Assembly: GCF_014268885.2 (NCBI RefSeq)
Contig: NZ_CP077095.1
Span: forward strand, 124,001-188,000
Direction of reading: 5' to 3'
Source of the DNA: Pseudomonas xantholysinigenes
GTDB taxonomy: Bacteria; Pseudomonadota; Gammaproteobacteria; Pseudomonadales; Pseudomonadaceae
Length of the DNA stretch: 64,000 nucleotides
Positions 44,388-54,335 of this stretch are shown here, piece by piece. The notes beneath the pieces were generated by a model. That model worked only from the letters and a program-made list of their open reading frames with translations. It did no database searches and was not told the DNA's origin. Position 1 is the first letter of the stretch. Each line of letters begins with the position of its first letter. The position numbers and the translations under genes were made by a program.

Positions 44388-47246
44388 TCAGGGCTCCAGA
44401 ATGGCCTGCAACTGTTCCAGGCCATCGTTGAGCGCCTGCTCCAGCTGGCTCTTGTAGCGCAGGTAGAGGCTGGTCGAACCTTGTTCGTCGCCCAGCAGCT
44501 CGGATAGGTCCAGGTCGGTGATGTAGCCGCGGTAGCTGCCGGCGCCCCGGCGCTGGCGCAGGATCTGCTGTGCGACGACCGCATACAGTTGCTCGCCGTG
44601 CTCCAGCTGGGAAAACTCCTGCTGGTCGCAGTACAGCGTAACGTGCACTTCATCGCCCACGCCGGCCTGGAGGATTGCCTGGACCTCGTAGTAGGGCTGG
44701 TTGTGACTATCGATGGGTGCCTGACGAGGCTCGATGACACGGGCCTTGCCAGCACCCGACGGCAGCAGCTGGCTGTAGCATGGCTCCAGCGTGGCCTGTG
44801 GCAGGCTGTCCAGCGGCAACTGGGTATCACGGCGTGTCAGCATGGAGTGCAGGAACCGCTGCAGCGGCAGCAGCAAATGGCGTTCATCCTGTAGTGGCAG
44901 GCGCTGTTGCCACAGGGCATTGTGTTCATCGAGCACATACAGGTCGGCCCAGCCGTCGAGCAGGCGGTAGAACACTTGGATGGCGTGCGCCTGGCCTTGG
45001 GCCAGGACCAGAGGCAAGTCGCCATCTTGCAGGGCGTTACCATCCAGGTGCAGCGGGCTGTAGTGGTCACGTTCCTCGCCAAGCGCGGCCAGGATCTGCT
45101 CGTGGTGCTCGAAGGTGGCGAGGGTGACCTGGCCGGGATGCAGCTCCAGCACATGGGTGTGCTGGGCCACCTGTAGCAGGTAGCGATGGTCGAGTTGCTG
45201 GTCGAGCAGCAGTTGCGCGGTGTCGAAGATTTCCTCGACGCGCTGGCTGATAGCCTGGGCACGGTTGTGGCAGTAGCAGCGCACCCGCACGCGTGGGCGG
45301 TGGCTGCGCTGGCCGAGACTATTGAGGAAATCGCGCAGGCAGCGTACCAGCGCATGTTCGCCGTCGTAGCGTTGGACCAGCACTTCGTTCCAGCTGTTCA
45401 GGGTGATCTGGTCGAGGGTCAGCACCAGGTTCTCGCGCACCCCGGCGTAGCTCAGCGAATCGGTGCGCTCGGTGGTCATCAGGATGTTCAGGTCGCGGTG
45501 GTGACGCAGCGGGTCGACCGCGACGTTGACCAACAACAGCACTTCATCGGCCATGCTCGGCTGCAGCAGCCGGACTTCGCTGACCGTGTCCAGGGGCAGG
45601 GGGATGCCTTGTTGCAGGGCACCGAGCAGGTTGAACAGCTCGAATTCGCTCAGATCGCTGACGCCGGGGTGCAGGGCGATGCGTGTACTGCTGTCGATCA
45701 CCCCGTTGCGGTGTGCCCAGGTGAGCAGTTCGAGCAGTTCGCGGCAGCGCTTGATCGGGCTGAAGTGTTCCCATTCGTGGACGCCCAGGTTGCCGTTGTA
45801 CAGCCCCCAGTGGTGGCTGCCAGGCTCTTTGCGATTGGGGGACTGGACCAAGGTCAGGGTGTCTTCGGCCAGGTCCGGGGCGATACCCGGATTGATCACT
45901 TCGATCTTGCCGGCCCGGCGTTCGAAGGCTGCATAAAGGCGCCGCCCGAGCACGTTGAGGTCGCGTTGGTCCGCCCGGCTGTCGGCTCGCTCCTGGCGGG
46001 CGAACTGGGTGAGGAAGCGGTAGCTGTGGTTGAGTTCGGCCACCAGCTCGCGGCGCTCCACCGCCACCTGGCGTACCTTCCATTGGCCCCGGCTGTCGAG
46101 CAGGGCCAACTGGCGCTCGTCCCAGCCCCACTCCGCGGCCAGGCGTGCCAGCAGCTGGCGTTGCCAGCCGTTGCTGCGGCTGCGGTCGCTGAGTTTCTTG
46201 TTCACCTTCAGGTAGAGGCTGCGGCGCACCAGCTCCAGGCGCGCGGTTTCGCCGCGCTGTTGCAGGTAGCGCTCGATGCGCCGGTAGACCATGACATAAG
46301 GGTCCAGCTCATCAAGGTCGAGGTGATTGGCGAACACTGCCTGTTTGTAGTCCAGGCTCAGGCAGCGGGCGTTGGGGTGCTCGCTGGCGTAGACCTCGGT
46401 GAGCAACAGTTTGAGCAGTGATTTGTACGGCGAGTCGATGCCCTTGAACAGCTGCCACAGGCCGGCGCCGACGAACTCACCGGGGGGAATATGCGCCAGG
46501 TGACCGAGGTCGAGTCCATCCTGGGCACGGATGAAGCGCTTGGACAACAAGGTCTGGGTGTAGCCTTGGTAGTTGTGCTCCTGATAGACCGGCACCAGCC
46601 ACCACAGTGGCGTGCGCCCGGCCAGCCAGATGGCGGTGCGGTAGAACTCATCGAGCAGCAGGTAGTGCTGGGTGGTGCCGCAGTCGTCCGAACTAAGCTG
46701 GCCGTCGCGCTCGCCTTGGACGAAGCCCTGGGGCTCGATCAGGAAAAAGTGCGCCTCGGCGCCGAGGCTGGCGGCCCAGGCCTCGAGCAACTGGCATTTG
46801 CGCCGCAGTTCGTCCAGGGCCTGTTCGTCCAGGTCGGGGGCATGGCACACCCACAGGTCCATGTCGCTCTGCTCGGCCTGGGCCAGGGAGCCCAGGCTGC
46901 CCATCAGGAACAGGCCGTGGATGGGCTGTGGCGGGTTGCCATGGCGGGCCTTGTAGGTGAACGAGCGGGTCAGGCGCTGGGCCTCGGCCAGCAGGTCGCT
47001 GTCGGGTTCGAAACCGGACACGCCGGCGGGGGTGGCGCCCGAGACATAGCCCGGCAGCAGTGGGTGGTTGACGTGGAAGAACAACGGCAACAGCGTCAGC
47101 ACCTGCTGCTGACGCGTGGACAACCCCTCCATGGCTCGGTCAAGGCGGCCCTGGTTGATCTTGAGAAAGCGCGCACGCAGCTTGGACAGCTCCTTGCGGT
47201 CGATGCCTTGGTCGAGATCGGGGCGGATTTCATGGGGGTGGTTCAT
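44388..47246 (-). CDS. cyaA: Class I adenylate cyclase CyaA
   Basis: A 952-aa class I cyclase. The catalytic region has MGSLGSLAQAEQSDMDLWVC with Asp128 and Asp130, the nucleotidyltransferase GS-x-D-x-D pattern. Full length for the enterobacterial/pseudomonad type, with the long regulatory C-terminal half. It makes cAMP for Vfr/CRP-type regulators. Single gene unit between the PI-PLC-like gene and the TIGR02647 gene; GTTCATTGC side gives no strong ribosome binding site. Confidence 0.95.
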   Translation of the reverse strand: MNHPHEIRPDLDQGIDRKELSKLRARFLKINQGRLDRAMEGLSTRQQQVLTLLPLFFHVNHPLLPGYVSGATPAGVSGFEPDSDLLAEAQRLTRSFTYKARHGNPPQPIHGLFLMGSLGSLAQAEQSDMDLWVCHAPDLDEQALDELRRKCQLLEAWAASLGAEAHFFLIEPQGFVQGERDGQLSSDDCGTTQHYLLLDEFYRTAIWLAGRTPLWWLVPVYQEHNYQGYTQTLLSKRFIRAQDGLDLGHLAHIPPGEFVGAGLWQLFKGIDSPYKSLLKLLLTEVYASEHPNARCLSLDYKQAVFANHLDLDELDPYVMVYRRIERYLQQRGETARLELVRRSLYLKVNKKLSDRSRSNGWQRQLLARLAAEWGWDERQLALLDSRGQWKVRQVAVERRELVAELNHSYRFLTQFARQERADSRADQRDLNVLGRRLYAAFERRAGKIEVINPGIAPDLAEDTLTLVQSPNRKEPGSHHWGLYNGNLGVHEWEHFSPIKRCRELLELLTWAHRNGVIDSSTRIALHPGVSDLSEFELFNLLGALQQGIPLPLDTVSEVRLLQPSMADEVLLLVNVAVDPLRHHRDLNILMTTERTDSLSYAGVRENLVLTLDQITLNSWNEVLVQRYDGEHALVRCLRDFLNSLGQRSHRPRVRVRCYCHNRAQAISQRVEEIFDTAQLLLDQQLDHRYLLQVAQHTHVLELHPGQVTLATFEHHEQILAALGEERDHYSPLHLDGNALQDGDLPLVLAQGQAHAIQVFYRLLDGWADLYVLDEHNALWQQRLPLQDERHLLLPLQRFLHSMLTRRDTQLPLDSLPQATLEPCYSQLLPSGAGKARVIEPRQAPIDSHNQPYYEVQAILQAGVGDEVHVTLYCDQQEFSQLEHGEQLYAVVAQQILRQRRGAGSYRGYITDLDLSELLGDEQGSTSLYLRYKSQLEQALNDGLEQLQAILEP

Positions 47247-47407
47247 TGCGCACTCAGGCGGGCCGGGGGGAGCAATGGCGAGTTTAGCCTGAGTGGTGCG
47301 GTCGGATAAGGGGTTGATGGCTTTTTGACGCCAGATTTACAGCGTTCGTTTGCCGCCGTCGCGGAGCAAGCCCGCTCCCACTGGGCGTGAGGGCGGGCTC
47401 GGCGAAA

Positions 47408-47653
47408 TCAGGCCGGCTGTGGCGTCTTGAGGATGCTCAGGAGTAACTGGACGCTTTCGGCGGCGTCATTGCCCAGGCTGGTGAGGTAGCCACCATCAGG
47501 TTGGTCGGTGAGCTCTTTGTCGTACAGGCGCTGGGCGGCGGCGATCAGGGCCGGGGAGGCGCTGCTGCCAACCTTGATGCCTTCCTGGTGGCTGTCCAGA
47601 TTGAACAAGGCAAGCACTTCCAGTTCGGCGATCAGTTCCGGGGTGAAGGACAT
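47408..47653 (-). CDS. TIGR02647 family conserved protein
   Basis: An 81-aa protein: MSFTPELIAELEVLALFNLD, then ALIAAAQRLYDKELTDQPDGGYLTSLG. The pattern matches TIGR02647, a short gammaproteobacterial family of unknown function with a winged-helix-like look (PDGGYLTSLGNDAAE). CAGGAG lies upstream of ATG 47653. Confidence 0.85.
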   Translation of the reverse strand: MSFTPELIAELEVLALFNLDSHQEGIKVGSSASPALIAAAQRLYDKELTDQPDGGYLTSLGNDAAESVQLLLSILKTPQPA

Positions 47654-47704
47654 GGGCAACTCCTGACTTCGAGACAAGGATGGAAGTCAGGAGTGTAGAC
47701 GGGC

Positions 47705-48004
47705 TTACTCGATGTCGCCTTGATCCGCCTCAGGTGGCAGCTCCGGCAGGGCGCGCAGCGCGGTTTCGTACCACTCGGTGTTGAACGGGCGGTCCTCGTC
47801 GAGCATGGCGTCGATCTCGATGGCCAGCACATGGGCCATGAGGTTGAGGATGTCTTCACGTTCGTAGCCGACCAGGCTCAGTTTGTTGAAGGTGGCCTTG
47901 GCCGCTGGGGGTTCACCGCTTTCGATCTGGTTCTCGATGGCCTGGGTGAGGGTCGACTCGGCGAAGGCCTCGTCGTCGTTGTCGATATCGGTGGGCTCGC
48001 TCAT
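47705..48004 (-). CDS. Conserved hypothetical acidic protein
   Basis: A 99-aa acidic protein (MSEPTDIDNDDEAFAESTLT ... GYEREDILNLMAHVLAIEID ... FNTEWYETALRALPELPPEA). CAGGAG precedes ATG 48004. The middle (KATFNKLSLVGYEREDILNLMAHVLAIEI) resembles proteins annotated DUF1841-like in neighbouring genera, but I am not certain of a family. It is in the same direction as TIGR02647 and argH. Confidence 0.7.
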   Translation of the reverse strand: MSEPTDIDNDDEAFAESTLTQAIENQIESGEPPAAKATFNKLSLVGYEREDILNLMAHVLAIEIDAMLDEDRPFNTEWYETALRALPELPPEADQGDIE

Positions 48005-48151
48005 GGCGGTACTCCTGTGGTGAGGCGCACAGTGTGCCATGCCTGTCCCGGCAATGCCCGGCCATCGACGACACGCATGGCACTGGCCAGGGCCGGGCAA
48101 CGGGGCTATAACAGCCGGGCCAACCCCACACGGCCCTGGAGGCTGCCTCAC

Positions 48152-48811
48152 ATGCTCAAGCTTCATGGATTCGCGGTCAGCAACTACTACAACATGGTCA
48201 AGCTGGCGCTGCTGGAAAAAGGATTGCCCTTCGAGGAGGTACCGTTCTTCGGCGGCCAGACACCCCAGGCCCTGGCGGTCAGCCCACGCGGCAAGGTACC
48301 GGTGCTGGAGACTGAGCAGGGTTTTATCAGCGAGACCGGGGTGATCCTCGACTACATCGAGCAGACCCAGCCAGGCAAGGCATTGCTGCCGGCCGACGCC
48401 TTCGGCCAGGCCAAGGTGCGCGAGCTGCTGCGGGAGATCGAGTTGTATATCGAGTTGCCGGCGCGAACCTGCTACGCCGAGGCGTTCTTCGGCGCGGCGG
48501 TGGAGCCGCTGATCAAGGAACGAGCGCGGGCGGACCTGCTGGCGGGCTTTGCCACCCTCAAGCGCAATGGGCGTTTCCAGCCCTTTGTGGCGGGTGAACA
48601 ACTGACCATCGCCGACCTGATGTTCTGCTTCTCGGTCGACCTGGCCTGCGCGGTAGGCAAGAAGGTGCTGAACATCGACTTCCTGGCGGACTTTCCGCAA
48701 GCGAAGGCGCTGTTGCAGTTGTTGGGTGAGAACCCGCATATGGCGCGGATCGTGGCGGACAAGGACGCGGCGATGCCGGCGTTCGTCGAAATGATCAAGA
48801 GCAAGCGCTGA
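48152..48811 (+). CDS. Glutathione S-transferase family protein
   Basis: A 219-aa GST. The thioredoxin-like N-terminus (MLKLHGFAVSNYYNMVKLAL) has the SNYYN site in place of the usual SxxS/C; SPRGKVPVLE holds the cis-proline and ETGVILDYIE the glutathione-binding Glu-Thr. The helical C-terminal domain contains LTIADLMFCFSVD. CTGGAGG precedes ATG 48152. Substrate unknown. Confidence 0.9.
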   Translation: MLKLHGFAVSNYYNMVKLALLEKGLPFEEVPFFGGQTPQALAVSPRGKVPVLETEQGFISETGVILDYIEQTQPGKALLPADAFGQAKVRELLREIELYIELPARTCYAEAFFGAAVEPLIKERARADLLAGFATLKRNGRFQPFVAGEQLTIADLMFCFSVDLACAVGKKVLNIDFLADFPQAKALLQLLGENPHMARIVADKDAAMPAFVEMIKSKR

Positions 48812-48840
48812 GATTTGAAAAGGGGGCTGCCTTGCAGCCC

Positions 48841-48908
48841 ATTCGCGGGCAAGCCCGCTCCCACAGGGGATGTACACAATCCCTGTGGGAGCGGGTTTAC
48901 CCGCGAAC
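48841..48908. repeat. REP inverted pair
   Basis: ATTCGCGGGCAAGCCCGCTCCCACAGG faces CCTGTGGGAGCGGGTTTACCCGCGAA between the convergent GST and argH genes. A short stem GGGCTGC/GCAGCCC lies just before it (48826-48840). Confidence 0.85.
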
Positions 48909-48933
48909 GAGGGCGCAGCCCCCGCGATATGGC

Positions 48934-50328
48934 TCAGCGCGAAGCGAGCAAGGCTTTGCCGCGAACAACAGCCGCACGTACTTGCGCCGGCGCGGTGCCG
49001 CCGATGTGGTTACGGGCGTTGACCGAACCTTCCAGGGTCAGCACCGCGAACACATCCTGCTCGATCTGGTCGCTGAACTGGCGCAGCTCGTCCAGGCTCA
49101 TCTCGGCCAGGTCCTTGCCAGTGTCCACGCCATATTTCACCGCGTGGCCGACGATTTCGTGGCAATCGCGGAACGGCAGGCCACGACGCACCAGGTAGTC
49201 GGCGAGGTCAGTGGCGGTGGAGAAGCCGCGCAGGGCTGCTTCGCGCATGATGGCGTGCTTGGGCTTGATCGCCGGAATCATGTCGGCAAAGGCACGCAGC
49301 GAATCGCGCAAGGTGTCGGCGGCGTCGAACAGCGGCTCCTTGTCTTCCTGGTTGTCCTTGTTGTAGGCCAGCGGCTGGCCTTTCATCAGGGTCAGCAGGC
49401 CGGTCAGGGCGCCGAACACGCGGCCGCTCTTGCCGCGTACCAGCTCCGGTACATCCGGGTTCTTCTTCTGCGGCATGATCGAGCTGCCGGTGCAGAAGCG
49501 GTCGGGCAGGTCGATGAACTGGAACTGCGCGCTGGTCCACAGCACCAGCTCTTCGGAGAACCGCGACAGGTGCATCATCGCGATGCTCGCGGCGGCGCAG
49601 AATTCGATGGCGAAGTCACGGTCCGAAACGCCGTCCAGCGAGTTGCCAGCCACGGCTTCGAAGCCCAGCAGCTGGCAGGTCAGCTCGCGGTCGATCGGGT
49701 AGGTGGTGCCGGCCAGCGCGGCGCTGCCCAGGGGCATGCGGTTGGCGCGCTTGCGGCAGTCGACCAGGCGCTCGTAGTCGCGGCTGAGCATCTCGAACCA
49801 GGCCAGCAGGTGGTGGCCGAAGGTCACTGGCTGAGCGGTCTGCAGATGGGTGAAGCCGGGCATGATGGTCTCGGCTTCGCGCTCGGCCTGCTCCAGCAGG
49901 CCCTGCTGCAGGCGGGTGATCTCGGCCAGGATCAGGTCGATTTCGTCACGCAGCCACAGGCGGATATCGGTGGCCACCTGGTCATTGCGGCTGCGGCCGG
50001 TGTGCAGCTTCTTGCCAGTGATGCCGATGCGATCGGTCAGGCGCGCTTCGATGTTCATGTGCACGTCTTCGAGGTCGACGCGCCAGTCGAAGGTACCCGC
50101 CTCGATCTCGCCCTGGATGGTCTTCAGGCCGTCGATGATGGTGTCGCGCTCGGCGTCGCTGAGTACGCCGACCTGCGCCAGCATGGTGGCGTGGGCGATC
50201 GAACCCATGATGTCGTGGCGGTACAGGCGCTTGTCGAAGTCGACCGAGGCGGTGAAACGGGCGACGAAGGCGTCGACGGGCTCACTGAAGCGGCCGCCCC
50301 AGGACTGATTGGTCTTGTCGGTGCTCAT
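48934..50328 (-). CDS. argH: Argininosuccinate lyase ArgH
   Basis: A 464-aa enzyme of the fumarase/aspartase superfamily releasing fumarate and arginine from argininosuccinate. The signature loop [13 protein letters not shown] contains the catalytic serine; [12 protein letters not shown] and [10 protein letters not shown] are the other two conserved regions. ATG 50328 ([19 protein letters not shown]) is the family start. It is divergent from algR as in other pseudomonads. Confidence 0.96.
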   Translation of the reverse strand: MSTDKTNQSWGGRFSEPVDAFVARFTASVDFDKRLYRHDIMGSIAHATMLAQVGVLSDAERDTIIDGLKTIQGEIEAGTFDWRVDLEDVHMNIEARLTDRIGITGKKLHTGRSRNDQVATDIRLWLRDEIDLILAEITRLQQGLLEQAEREAETIMPGFTHLQTAQPVTFGHHLLAWFEMLSRDYERLVDCRKRANRMPLGSAALAGTTYPIDRELTCQLLGFEAVAGNSLDGVSDRDFAIEFCAAASIAMMHLSRFSEELVLWTSAQFQFIDLPDRFCTGSSIMPQKKNPDVPELVRGKSGRVFGALTGLLTLMKGQPLAYNKDNQEDKEPLFDAADTLRDSLRAFADMIPAIKPKHAIMREAALRGFSTATDLADYLVRRGLPFRDCHEIVGHAVKYGVDTGKDLAEMSLDELRQFSDQIEQDVFAVLTLEGSVNARNHIGGTAPAQVRAAVVRGKALLASR

Positions 50329-50626
50329 GGATTCACTCGTTGAAGGCGTGAACGGGAAAAGTGCCGCGATCATAGCAGGGTTGCGCCTGCCGCCGCAGGG
50401 GGCGCTGGTCGTGAGAAACGTCCTAGGGCCGGGGGCGCGGCATATTCAACGATTGAACGGCAGTGTTCCACGGACCGTCTACAGTTGGACAGAGGACTGG
50501 CGGTGAATCTGCCGGCCCAGTGAATCTTTGGCCTTCGCACCGGTCTGTAGCGTGACCGCATTTCGGTCATCCCACACTTGTCTACGCTATACCCGTGCGA
50601 GACTCACTCAGGAATCCAGCGCAATT
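50329..50626. other. argH-algR intergenic region, no algZ/fimS gene
   Basis: 298 bp with no coding frame of kinase type. In P. aeruginosa the AlgR partner kinase gene fimS/algZ lies exactly here. No remnant was seen. It must hold the divergent argH and algR promoters. Confidence 0.7.
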
Positions 50627-51376
50627 ATGAATGTCCTGATCGTTGACGATGAACCCCTGGCCCGTGAGCGCCTGAGCCGGCTGCTTGGCGAGCTGGAGGG
50701 CTATACCGTGATGGAGCCCAGCGCCACCAACGGCGAGGAAGCCCTGGCCCTGATCGAAAGCCTCAAGCCCGATGTGGTGCTGCTGGATATCGGCATGCCG
50801 GGCCTCGATGGCCTGCAGGTCGCCGCCCGCCTGTGCGAGCGCGAAGCGCCGCCGGCGGTGGTGTTCTGCACCGGCGATGATGAATATGGCAGCCAGGCCT
50901 TCAAGGACAGCACGCTCAGCCATGTCGACAAGCCGATCCAGGCCCAGGCGCTGCGCGACGCCCTGCGCCGAGCCGAGAAACCCAATCGGGCGCAACTGGC
51001 GGCCTTGACCCGCCCGGCCGGTGACACCGGCGGTGGCCCGCGCAGCCATATCAGCGCCCGTACCCGCAAGGGCATCGAGCTGATTCCGCTGCCCCAGGTG
51101 ATCTATTTCATTGCCGATCACAAGTACGTCACCTTGCGCCACGAGGCCGGCGAGGTGCTGCTCGATGAGCCGCTCAAGGCGCTGGAAGACGAATTCGGCG
51201 AGCGATTCGTGCGTATCCATCGCAACGCGCTGGTCGCCCGCGAGCGCATAGAGCGCCTGCAGCGCACGCCTTTAGGGCATTTCCAGCTTTATCTGAAGGG
51301 GCTCGACGGCGATGCCCTCACGGTCAGCCGACGGCATGTGGCTGGGGTGCGCAAGATGATGCAATCCCTGCACTGA
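50627..51376 (+). CDS. algR: LytTR response regulator AlgR
   Basis: A 249-aa response regulator. The receiver domain has DDE at 7-9 and the phospho-acceptor Asp54 (VVLLDIGMPG), with Lys at LSHVDKPIQ. The C-terminal LytTR DNA-binding domain (about 145-245) includes LPQVIYFIADHKYVTLRHEAG and FVRIHRNALVARERIERL. AlgR controls alginate, twitching, and other cell-surface genes in Pseudomonas. It starts the algR-hemCDXY stretch. No adjacent sensor gene. Confidence 0.95.
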   Translation: MNVLIVDDEPLARERLSRLLGELEGYTVMEPSATNGEEALALIESLKPDVVLLDIGMPGLDGLQVAARLCEREAPPAVVFCTGDDEYGSQAFKDSTLSHVDKPIQAQALRDALRRAEKPNRAQLAALTRPAGDTGGGPRSHISARTRKGIELIPLPQVIYFIADHKYVTLRHEAGEVLLDEPLKALEDEFGERFVRIHRNALVARERIERLQRTPLGHFQLYLKGLDGDALTVSRRHVAGVRKMMQSLH

Positions 51377-51483
51377 GGGTGTGGTGGCGGGCTGGCCAAG
51401 GATCGTGTTTGCTGATCTGAATCTGCGGGAACACCGGGAGGAACTGTTATCATCGGCGGTATTTCCCTGGTTCGGTGCGTTCC

Positions 51484-52425
51484 ATGTCCACTCGCGAAAT
51501 CCGCATAGCCACCCGTAAAAGTGCCTTGGCCCTGTGGCAGGCCGAATATGTCAAAGCCCGCCTGGAGCAGGCCCATCCAGGTCTGCTGGTTACCCTGGTG
51601 CCCATGGTCAGCCGTGGTGACAAGCTGCTCGATGCGCCGCTGGCGAAGATCGGCGGCAAGGGGCTGTTCGTCAAGGAACTGGAAACCGCGCTGCTGGACA
51701 ACGAGGCCGACATCGCCGTGCATTCGATGAAGGACGTGCCCATGGACTTCCCCGAGGGCCTGGGCCTGTACTGCATCTGCGAGCGCGAAGACCCGCGTGA
51801 TGCGTTCGTCTCCAACACCTACGACAGCCTGGAGGCGCTGCCGGCCGGCAGCATCGTCGGCACCTCCAGCCTGCGTCGCCAGGCCCAACTGCTGGCCCGT
51901 CGCCCTGACCTCGAGATCCGCTTCCTGCGTGGCAACGTCAATACCCGCCTGGCCAAGCTCGATGCCGGCGAGTACGACGCCATCATCCTCGCCGCCGCTG
52001 GGCTGATTCGCCTCGGCTTCGAAGACCGTATCACCTCCAGCATCAGTGTCGACGACAGCCTGCCGGCCGGCGGCCAGGGCGCCGTGGGCATCGAGTGCCG
52101 CAGCGCCGACCGTGAAATTCACGCCCTGCTGGCGCCGCTGCACCACATCGACACTGCCGACCGCGTGGTGGCTGAGCGCGCCCTGAACAAGCGCCTGAAT
52201 GGTGGTTGCCAGGTGCCGATTGCCTGTTACGCGGTGCTCGAAGGCGAGCAGCTGTGGCTGCGCGGCCTGGTCGGGCAACCGTCCGGTGGCACGCTGCTGG
52301 TGGCTGACGCCCGTGCGCCGCGTGGCGCTGCCGAAACCCTGGGCGTCCAGGTCGCCGAGGACTTGCTGGCCCAGGGGGCCGAGGCGATCCTCAAGGAAGT
52401 CTATGGCGAGGCCGGCCATCCGTGA
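51484..52425 (+). CDS. hemC: Porphobilinogen deaminase HemC
   Basis: A 313-aa enzyme condensing four porphobilinogens into hydroxymethylbilane. The dipyrromethane cofactor is held by Cys242 ([12 protein letters not shown]); Asp84 in HSMKDVP is the catalytic aspartate, and [11 protein letters not shown] binds substrate carboxylates. ATG 51484 is preferred to an in-frame codon three residues earlier. hemD overlaps its 3' end by 4 bp. Confidence 0.96.
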   Translation: MSTREIRIATRKSALALWQAEYVKARLEQAHPGLLVTLVPMVSRGDKLLDAPLAKIGGKGLFVKELETALLDNEADIAVHSMKDVPMDFPEGLGLYCICEREDPRDAFVSNTYDSLEALPAGSIVGTSSLRRQAQLLARRPDLEIRFLRGNVNTRLAKLDAGEYDAIILAAAGLIRLGFEDRITSSISVDDSLPAGGQGAVGIECRSADREIHALLAPLHHIDTADRVVAERALNKRLNGGCQVPIACYAVLEGEQLWLRGLVGQPSGGTLLVADARAPRGAAETLGVQVAEDLLAQGAEAILKEVYGEAGHP

Positions 52426-53189
52426 GCCCCTGGCGCCTGTTGCTGACCCGCCCCGAAGAGGATTGCGCGGCACTGGCGCAGACCCTGGCAGAGGCGGGCA
52501 TTGCCAGTGCGAGCCTGCCGTTGCTGGCGATCGAGGCCCTCGAGCAAGGCCCTGCGCAACGGCTTGGCCTGCAAGCCCTCGGCCAGGCGCGGGCGATTAT
52601 CGTGGTGAGCAAGCCGGCAGCCCGCCTGTTGCTGGATGCCCTGGATCGCGCGGCTATCGCACCACCGCCTGCGGGCTGGTTCACGGTGGGGGAGGCCACG
52701 GCGCGGGTCCTGCAGGCGCGCGGACTATTGGTGACTTTCCCGGCCGTTGGTGACGACAGTGAAGCCTTGCTTTGCCTGCCTGCCTTGCGCGAGGCTGCTG
52801 GTTTTCCTGCTGCCCGTGTCGTGATCGTCCGAGGCGAGGGAGGTCGTGAACTGCTGGCCGAGCGTCTTGCCGAGCAAGGTGCTAGTGTCGATTATCTGGA
52901 ACTGTATCGGCGCAGCCTGCCGCATTACCCGGCTGGCACCCTGGTGCAGCGTGTCGTAGGGGAACGCCTCAACGGCCTGGTGGTCAGCAGTGGGCAGGGG
53001 CTTGAACACCTGCACCAGTTGGCAGGCGCAGATTGGCCACGGCTGTCGTGCCTGCCGCTGTTCGTGCCCAGCCCGCGGGTGGCCGACCAGGCCCGCGCGC
53101 TGGGTGCGCGAGAGATTGTGGACTGCCGCGGCGCCAGTGCCGCGGCCTTGCTGGCAGCCGTGCAGCGAACCGCTGTACCTGCCCCTTAA
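52422..53189 (+). CDS. hemD: Uroporphyrinogen-III synthase HemD
   Basis: A 255-aa two-domain enzyme closing hydroxymethylbilane into uroporphyrinogen [19 protein letters not shown] is the N-terminal strand-helix, [13 protein letters not shown] and [13 protein letters not shown] are the usual domain-linking motifs. Translation starts at a GTG overlapping hemC's TGA, so the two are coupled. Confidence 0.93.
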   Translation: MSPWRLLLTRPEEDCAALAQTLAEAGIASASLPLLAIEALEQGPAQRLGLQALGQARAIIVVSKPAARLLLDALDRAAIAPPPAGWFTVGEATARVLQARGLLVTFPAVGDDSEALLCLPALREAAGFPAARVVIVRGEGGRELLAERLAEQGASVDYLELYRRSLPHYPAGTLVQRVVGERLNGLVVSSGQGLEHLHQLAGADWPRLSCLPLFVPSPRVADQARALGAREIVDCRGASAAALLAAVQRTAVPAP

Positions 53190-53234
53190 GGCGCTAAGCT
53201 GCAGAGCGATGCGCACCCTGCAAAGGATGGATAC

Positions 53235-54335
53235 GTGAGCGAAACTGTCTTGTCCCACACCGAACAGCCCAAGGCGCCCGAGACGCCAGAAACCACCACC
53301 GTCATGCCCGCCCGACGTTCCGGCAGCGGCCTGGCGCTGCTCGCGCTGCTGCTGGGCGCCGCCGGGGTCGCGGTTGGCGGCTGGGGCGTCTGGCAGGTAC
53401 GGCAACTGCAAGGCAGCGAGCAAGGCCAGGGCGAGCATCTGCAGGCCCTCAACCAGCGCGCCGATGCCCTGCAGCAGCGCGAGCAGCAGCTCACAGCGCA
53501 ATTGGCCAGCCTCCCGGCGGCCAGCGAACTGGAGGACCGTCGGCGCCTGGTGGCGCAGTTGCAGGGGGATCAGCAACGCCTCAGCCAACGCCTGGAGACC
53601 GTGCTCGGCGAGAGCCGCAAGGAATGGCGCCTGGCCGAGGCCGAGCACCTGCTGCGCCTGGCAACCCTGCGCTTGTCGGCCTTGCAGGACATCACCAGCG
53701 CCAAGGCGCTGGTCGAAGGCGCCGACGAAATTCTGCGTGAGCAAAGCGATCCGGGGGCTTTCGCCGCCCGGGAACAGCTGGCGCGCAGCCTGGCGACCCT
53801 TTCCAGTACCCAGCAGCCAGACCGCACTGGCCTGTTCCTCAAGCTGGCCGCCCAGCGCGAACAGGTCCAGCAGCTCAGCGCCCAGTCGCCGGAGTTCGAC
53901 GGCAAGGCCGATGCCCTGGGCGCGCTGACCGCCGATGGCGACGGTGCCAGCCGCTGGTCGCAGTGGTGGGCGGAGATTTCCAAGTACTTCCAGATCGAGT
54001 TCAACGCCGACGACAATGTGCGTCCGTTGCTGTCCGGGCAGTCGCTCAACCAGCTGCGCCTGGCCCTGAGCCTGACCATCGAGCAAGCCCAGTGGGCGGC
54101 GCTCAACGGTGAGAGCAAGGTTTATGCCCAGGCCCTGGACGATGCGCGCAGCGTATTGCTGGCCAACTTCAACCCGGACAATCCGCAAAGCAAGGCCATG
54201 CTCGACAGCCTCAACCAACTGGCTGAACAGCCGGTGTCGGTGGTCACGCCTGACCTGAGCGAAAGCCTGGCCGCGGTGCAGGCCTACATTCAACGGCGCC
54301 ACCAGCCGGCCGCCGCCGAGGGGGCCAAGCCATGA
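53235..54335 (+). CDS. hemX: HemX, membrane-anchored protein of the heme operon
   Basis: A 366-aa protein with an N-terminal proline-rich cytosolic tail, one TM helix (about 33-55, GLALLALLLGAAGVAVGGWG) and a long coiled-coil periplasmic or outer part (DALQQREQQLTAQLASLPAA, then DQQRLSQRLETVLGESRKEW). The later region matches the HemX/DUF513 family. Its exact role in porphyrin metabolism is not known. hemY overlaps its stop codon (ATGA). Confidence 0.92.
   Translation: MSETVLSHTEQPKAPETPETTTVMPARRSGSGLALLALLLGAAGVAVGGWGVWQVRQLQGSEQGQGEHLQALNQRADALQQREQQLTAQLASLPAASELEDRRRLVAQLQGDQQRLSQRLETVLGESRKEWRLAEAEHLLRLATLRLSALQDITSAKALVEGADEILREQSDPGAFAAREQLARSLATLSSTQQPDRTGLFLKLAAQREQVQQLSAQSPEFDGKADALGALTADGDGASRWSQWWAEISKYFQIEFNADDNVRPLLSGQSLNQLRLALSLTIEQAQWAALNGESKVYAQALDDARSVLLANFNPDNPQSKAMLDSLNQLAEQPVSVVTPDLSESLAAVQAYIQRRHQPAAAEGAKP

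Noticed and set aside
45186..46421. A 411-codon plus-strand frame opposite cyaA
   Set aside because: Antisense shadow; cyaA is full length with catalytic Asp128/Asp130.
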